Assembly: GCA_028565635.1 (NCBI GenBank)
Contig: JAOXYB010053578.1
Span: forward strand, 1-11,395
Direction: 5' to 3'
Length of the DNA stretch: 11,395 nucleotides
Source of the DNA: Phoronis ovalis
Lineage: Eukaryota > Phoronida > Phoronidae
Shown: positions 7,438 to 11,395 of the stretch, one piece after another
Layout: each line of letters opens with the position of its first letter
How positions within the stretch are numbered: position 1 is the first letter of the stretch
Program-made: the position numbers and the translations under genes
The notes under the pieces: generated by a model
The model's database searches: none
Seen by the model: only the letters and a program-made list of their open reading frames with translations
Told to the model about the DNA's origin: nothing

Positions 7438-7474
7438 TATAAATTAAGTGAACTTTGAGCGTGTCAATCACTTC
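7438..7474 (+). promoter_or_regulatory. FABP core promoter: TATA box and initiator
   Basis: TATAAATT at 7438-7445 is followed by TCACTTC at 7468-7474, which fits the initiator pattern YYANWYY with A+1 at 7470. The TATA T is at -32, the usual spacing. This predicts a 46-nt 5' UTR with no upstream ATG before 7516. Confidence 0.65.
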
Positions 7475-7515
7475 CTGGATAGTCGTTTAGCAGTGTGCAT
7501 AATACTTCAGCAAGC

Positions 7516-7585
7516 ATGGAATTTGTTCAGGGAACCTGGAAATACGACTCTTCAGAGAACGACGATGCTATCGCTGCTGCAATGG
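7516..7585 (+). CDS. FABP exon 1
   Basis: Encodes M-E-F-V-Q-G-T-W-K-Y-D-S-S-E-N through A-A-A-M plus the first base of a Gly codon. Donor ATGG|GTACA. One codon shorter than the usual 73-nt vertebrate exon 1, at the E-N-(F)-D-D position. Confidence 0.9.
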
Positions 7586-9156
7586 GTACATTTTGTCCAA
7601 TTCATACAGAACTAATATTTCAAACTGAACACAGTTCCGTCATTTTAAATTTTGTCTTCTCAATTATTTTATTTTCCTCCTTTTCTAAATTTTGTTACAG
7701 TAACGTTACCTGTGATTATTTTATTTGCTTCTTAAGCAAAAATATATAGTAAAACTTAAACATGTAGGCATACAGCGTTGTTTATTCGCTGTCAGCCATG
7801 CAGTTAATTGCTTATAGTTTTAGAGAACTGCTTTAATTTCAAAGTTTGAAACGGCACATAGCAAACGACTAGTGTTATAGTTTTTCACAGGTCGATGCAC
7901 TTTTTCGAACTTTATTATATAATTTCCAGGTATTCCCGCAGAAGCTCACAAAAAAATGCAAGAAAACCGCCCCTTGGTCACCGTCACGTTAGAGGGAACA
8001 GATACATTGGTAGCTAAGAGTGTATATACAGACAATACAATTGAACACAAGTTCAAGCTTGGAGTTCCAACCAAAGTAAAAACACCAATGGGACATGAAA
8101 GTACGGTAAGTGTCAATAAACATGCATCACATGCAAAAACATTTTTGGTGAATTTACATTTTTACTTTCACCGTAAATATATTTTGCCCTTACCAAATAT
8201 AACTCCCTAATATTCTTATGTGTATACCTTGTATACTCAACTTGTTGAACACATAAGTTCGTCAACTACCCATCTCCCGTAAGCTCAATTTGTCCGGCCG
8301 CTGATGTTTTAAATAAAAAGCGAAATAAAGTGCAATCCTTCCGTTTTTATAGACACTGGACATTAAGGTATATTGTCTATATGCTGTTGCGCAATAAGAG
8401 TAAACAGCTCGAATTACTACTCTTTCCAGGTGACAATGTGTTTTGAAAATGGAATTTTGAAGGAGAAGCATGAGTTTGAGAGCGGAATGACACTCAATAT
8501 GGAGAAAGTTATCACAGCCGATACCACGAAAATGGTAATAAGTGCACAATATTTGTATAAAATATTTATTTGCATAGTATAACCTCATGAGCCCCTTACA
8601 AAGTATGAATTACGAAGCAACTACCAACAAATATATGTATTCACCGATGTATATAATGGCATTTAAACGACACTCCATATAATTTTCTACAATAATATTA
8701 TTTATATATAATGACAATTTGATATTGTCATTATATAGTTTTTCGCGCCCCAATCACGGAAGAAACTATATATATAATGATAATTTGATATTGAGAGTTC
8801 TGATATTTTGTACCTAAATTTCCAGCAACTATACAAAATCCGAGTGTACGAAAAAGGAATACTGACTACATCAGGCAAATATCGATGTCTTACTTTGATA
8901 CTTTTATGCCAGTGTGTGTGCTGACGTGATACCCATACAGAGGCAAAAAAACATGATGCTATGATATATGTTTTGCATTAATTCAGTGTCTCTTTCTAAC
9001 TAATATGCCCTTGTTGCCATGTGCGCCTTTGGAATAAATGTAATCATTTTTTTTTACTCAGTACCTAACATTCAAGGAACCTGATTTATATTAATTTTTT
9101 TGCAGAAAATGTGCTGTAAAGACGTCGTTTCGTATCAGGTGTGGAAAAAGCAATAG
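7516..9156 (+). CDS. Fatty acid-binding protein (iLBP/FABP family)
   Basis: This gene encodes a 133-aa cytosolic lipid carrier of the ten-stranded beta-barrel FABP family. Exons are 7516-7585, 7930-8105, 8430-8534 and 9106-9156; introns are phase 1, 0, 0. Vertebrate FABP genes have the same four exons and phases (about 73/173/102 coding nt for the first three). The N-terminal signature F-V-Q-G-T-W-K-Y-D-S-S-E-N-D-D matches the family's F-x-G-x-W-K-L-x-S-S-E-N-F-D-D minus one residue. Exon 2 supplies the second lid helix (I-P-A-E-A-H-K-K-M) and strands V-T-V-T-L-E-G-T-D and I-E-H-K-F-K-L-G. By alignment the ligand-carboxylate residues R106 and R126-x-Y128 become Met, Gln and Trp, so ligand preference may differ from classical FABPs. 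The ATG has A at -3 and G at +4. The subtype cannot be decided from sequence alone. Confidence 0.93.
7930..8105 (+). CDS. FABP exon 2
   Basis: Acceptor AATTTCCAG and a perfect GTAAGT donor. 176 nt, encoding G-I-P-A-E-A-H-K-K-M-Q-E-N-R-P then the beta strands through F-K-L-G-V-P-T-K-V-K-T-P-M-G-H-E-S-T. The phase 1 start joins GG|GTATT to give Gly-Ile. Confidence 0.93.
8430..8534 (+). CDS. FABP exon 3
   Basis: Acceptor CTCTTTCCAG, donor ATG|GTAATA. 105 nt in phase 0, encoding V-T-M-C-F-E-N-G-I-L-K-E-K-H-E-F-E-S-G then M-T-L-N-M-E-K-V. The Met of L-N-M-E sits where R106 lies in V-R-E of classical FABPs. Confidence 0.92.
8703..8793. repeat. Nested hairpins and duplicated 25-mer in FABP intron 3
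   Basis: TATATAATGACAAT (8705-8718) and its exact reverse complement (8724-8737) flank a 5-nt loop. A 25-bp unit (8703-8727) recurs with one mismatch at 8769-8793. TCATTATATAGTTT (8728-8741) and AAACTATATATATAATGA (8763-8780) form an outer inverted pair around a GC-rich spacer (TTCGCGCCCC). The whole looks like a short folded insert in the 571-bp intron. Confidence 0.8.
9106..9156 (+). CDS. FABP exon 4 (terminal)
   Basis: Acceptor TTTTTTTGCAG. Encodes K-M-C-C-K-D-V-V-S-Y-Q-V-W-K-K-Q and TAG. The family's C-terminal C-T-R-x-Y-E-K is read here as S-Y-Q-V-W-K-K. Confidence 0.9.
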   Translation, partial: KMCCKDVVSYQVWKKQ

Positions 9157-9291
9157 AAATCATAAATAATTCGTGACAAGCGCACTGAACAATAGGAAAA
9201 CACCTTCTGTGCTTTCGATCAGTTCTGTTGTATTGCAAATGATTGACATAAGTGGTTTATTTGCTGTAGAAGTATAACACACTGTACTACG

Positions 9292-9297
9292 AATAAA
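9292..9297 (+). terminator. FABP polyadenylation signal AATAAA
   Basis: A canonical AATAAA lies 136 nt after the FABP stop codon, with a T-rich stretch (TGTTGTTATCTATTTC) 20-40 nt further on. This predicts a 3' UTR of about 155-165 nt. Confidence 0.75.
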
Positions 9298-9319
9298 CTT
9301 GCATCTATCCATCTATGAT

Positions 9320-10030
9320 GTTGTTATCTATTTCTTTCCTCTAAAACTTCACATCAGATTCCTATGTAGTAAGCACAGAATTACGAATATTTTTAACAAT
9401 CTTCAAATAGTTAAGACTTAAAGTCATGAGCTTTGTGTGCAACGTATGTGTAACAAGGTACAAACTTGTTTTAATCACGACATGATGATTCACTCAAGCA
9501 CTGTGTAAAATATGATAAATGTCTCGTAGTCATGGGATCAAAATAATCTGTGACACATATAGTATGATTATATTAGTATGTAAATCTGATTTACTTTTAT
9601 TAGTCCCAGATTGTACCTAAGAGAGACCTAGGGTAGGTACAGACGATAAGTATATTACTCACGCCAAGTTTGTAATTATTGTCAGTGGACAAAAATGACT
9701 ATCACCTACTTTTTTAGTAAAGAAAACGCCATCCGATCCAGTGGCAAAACTGACAGTTTCTCTCACAGGGCTAATAGTTTCTGCATACAATTTATCATTT
9801 AGTGGACTTAAGTTATAGTAGATTGATTTAGGAAAACATGTCCATACACTACAAGGAACGCAACGTTATGCATACTGTTATCTACTAGGTAAAGCTGATA
9901 AAAGGTTAATACCTAAAATAGACAGACAGTAAATATTAATCACACTGCAAATTAACTGGTATTAATCAAATATTATATATATTATCACGATTAGATAATT
10001 TCTTATCCTTGTTCGTTCTAGTTTTCATCA
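9320..10030. other. Intergenic stretch, one region open on both strands
   Basis: No gene can be firmly supported. Between 9662 and 9865 the minus strand is open for 68 codons with no ATG, and much of the same stretch is open on the plus strand. An exon-like minus-strand unit (9706-9780) has acceptor TATGCAG and donor GTAG|GTGATAG. I recognise no family. Confidence 0.35.
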
Positions 10031-10041
10031 TTTAATTTAAG

Positions 10042-10121
10042 GCCCAGTGCGAAATCTTGATCCAGAAGTAAAAGACGCGCTTACCAACAGCAGTGTGTCA
10101 ACAAAGCCAAACAAGTTATAA
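10042..10121 (+). CDS. Possible terminal exon of an unidentified gene
   Basis: After a pyrimidine-rich stretch ending TTTAATTTAAG, the frame reads (G)-P-V-R-N-L-D-P-E-V-K-D-A-L-T-N-S-S-V then S-T-K-P-N-K-L and TAA at 10119-10121. An AATAAA follows at 10318-10323. Composition looks coding, and the phase 1 start does not fit FABP exon 3 (phase 0), so it is not an alternative end of that gene by simple splicing. No upstream partner exon was identified. It is short enough to be chance. Confidence 0.3.
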
Positions 10122-10738
10122 TCTGCAAGGAGTTTTCGTGTTTTATTTGATTTCGTGCATCTGAGCACCTTCTAGATTCTACGATACTTCAACTCTTATC
10201 GTGTAAAAGCACCGTAGGTTATTCAAGATTGCGCTGTGTGCTATATAATTCAAAAGAAATATTGCTGAGGAATTTGCAACCTACTTACAAATTTATCAAT
10301 TAATTTTTGCACGAAACAATAAAACTATCAGAAAATAGGAAAATTATAGCAGTTCATAAAGAAATAATTGTATGTTGTCATTGCTCTCATGGATAACATT
10401 CAGTATTAGTGTCCTTTCTCTTCCAACTATACAAACATCTATAAAACAGAGTTACAATTACTTCAAATTACTAAAAGTATTACAGTGCTTGTTTCCTTAT
10501 TTTTTTTTCCTTTGTTAAGTTACAGGTTGGTTTTTGATGATCTAATCTGATCCACTTCGTTGGTGGTGATTTCTGACAATGATTTTAATTTAATTTTCCT
10601 TACGTATACACGTTGGTTCCCGAGAGGGCACATCATGTTGCGCCACTGTTCAGACAGACGCAGCGTTGACAAAATGACTCAAAGGTAGCGGTGTATTTGT
10701 GAAGGTCATAGGTTGGTGGGCATATTAGTACTTCACAT
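10122..10738. other. AT-rich sequence, no gene seen
   Basis: An AATAAA at 10318-10323 could end a transcript carrying the exon-like frame just upstream. Beyond it I see no coding frame, RNA gene or repeat structure on either strand. Confidence 0.5.
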
Positions 10739-11224
10739 GTCTCATCATCAAGCAAACTTTTATATGATCAATTTTTATGAAAGTGACATCTTTGTTGCTT
10801 GTTATTACACAAAAAACAAATGCTGGTATGTTACAAAAAGTAATACTTCTTTTCCGATTTTTATATGAATTCTGATAAAATTTATTAAATTACAATTTGT
10901 ACACTACAATACTTTATCTCACACGTCACATATTTTGCACTTGGTTACTTTAAACACTATGTACACAAGAACTAAGACCAGTTATAAATGCAGCACTAAA
11001 CTGTTACCTGCACGAAGAATAAAACACAATTTTCAGTTGTGCTTAATTACAAAAGGCAAGCAAGGCAACAAAAACAAAGCATGTTTATGCTATTGTTATA
11101 CGTGGGGATCTGTTAGTATGTATCTGTACAGTTTGTTGTATTACATAACAAATTACATGCCTCCAGCAAACATAGTTTTTAGAAGTATAGAAATAATTTC
11201 ATTTTATTTAAATTCTAACTACAT
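10739..11224 (+). repeat. Dispersed repeat, copy 2
   Basis: Second, longer copy of the repeat at 5573-5958, same orientation. Relative to copy 1 it carries extra sequence in two places, about 25 nt near 10830-10860 and about 100 nt near 10905-11030. The best-matched parts are ATTCTGATAAAATTTATTAAATTA and the block from ATTACAAAAGGCAAGC to TCTAACTAC. Confidence 0.8.
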
Positions 11225-11395
11225 CACTCTCCTATCGAATTTCATGCTTGAAAACACTTACTTAACTAACAAAGGATTGTCCAGGTCCTGGGGGGGGGGG
11301 AGTACTCAAGGTATTTTCTGGTGGGGGTGTGCAACCCAGTTGAAAATTTTGGATTTGGATTGTATACTTCTTACTGTATTTTTTTGGATTGCTAC
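11225..11395. other. Window end with G11 run, no gene seen
   Basis: A run of 11 G (11290-11300) and a second G-rich word (TGGTGGGGGTGTG) lie here. As with copy 1, the G-rich tract follows the dispersed repeat within about 70 bp. No coding frame is seen. Confidence 0.5.

Noticed and set aside
7495-7749. Longer FABP-like frame beginning at GTG 7495 and running past 7585
   Set aside because: The upstream extension has no ATG. Beyond 7585 it reads through intron 1 into hydrophobic non-family residues, while splicing at GTACA restores the FABP sequence.
8262-8588. 108-codon minus-strand open frame
   Set aside because: It is the antisense shadow of FABP exon 3, whose plus-strand reading matches the family.

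Overview
This is a metazoan nuclear genomic window. It is AT-rich, has no prokaryote-like gene packing, contains short GT-AG introns, vertebrate-style polyadenylation signals, microsatellites and MITE-like inserts. Repeat content and compact genes suggest an invertebrate, but I cannot name the phylum. Most long open frames are chance frames. The real coding content is two multi-exon genes, both on the + strand, plus one possible orphan terminal exon.

Gene 1 (2364-5183) is a BLOC1S5/Muted orthologue, a subunit of the BLOC-1 lysosome-related-organelle complex. Four exons are clear: 3262-3344, 3904-4033, 4456-4514 and 5007-5183. A tiny first coding exon (2364-2382) is inferred because it supplies the right phase and the residues expected before the conserved D-x-G-E-I-H-S-R-L block. 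Intron 1 holds a ~300-bp inverted-repeat element. Intron 2 holds two near-copies of the real exon-3 splice acceptor, which are potential decoys.

Gene 2 (7516-9156) is a fatty acid-binding protein (iLBP/FABP family) of 133 aa. It has the classical four-exon layout of that family (coding lengths 70/176/105/51 including stop, phases 1, 0, 0). A TATA box and initiator are correctly spaced upstream, and an AATAAA lies downstream. The carboxylate-binding arginines usual in FABPs appear to be replaced. A 20-bp palindrome containing the C/EBP core TTGCGCAA lies about 125 bp upstream of the predicted start of transcription.

The rest is intergenic. Positions 1-1466 hold palindromes and a CpG-dense patch but no gene I can support. 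Positions 1473-1984 are a MITE-like element with long terminal inverted repeats, a 6-bp target duplication and internal copies of a 15-bp motif. Positions 5573-5958 and 10739-11224 are two diverged direct copies of an unnamed dispersed repeat. Positions 5959-7430 hold a TG/G17 microsatellite, a degenerate CCTCTATAC repeat, an exon-like 24-nt segment and the FABP promoter region. Positions 9320-10738 hold a candidate terminal exon (10042-10121) followed by AATAAA, and a region open on both strands. The two genes are head to tail, ~2.2 kb apart, with no sign that they are functionally coupled. I found no clearly new multi-gene system; the most unusual observations are the triplicated splice acceptor, the altered FABP binding residues and the C/EBP palindrome.
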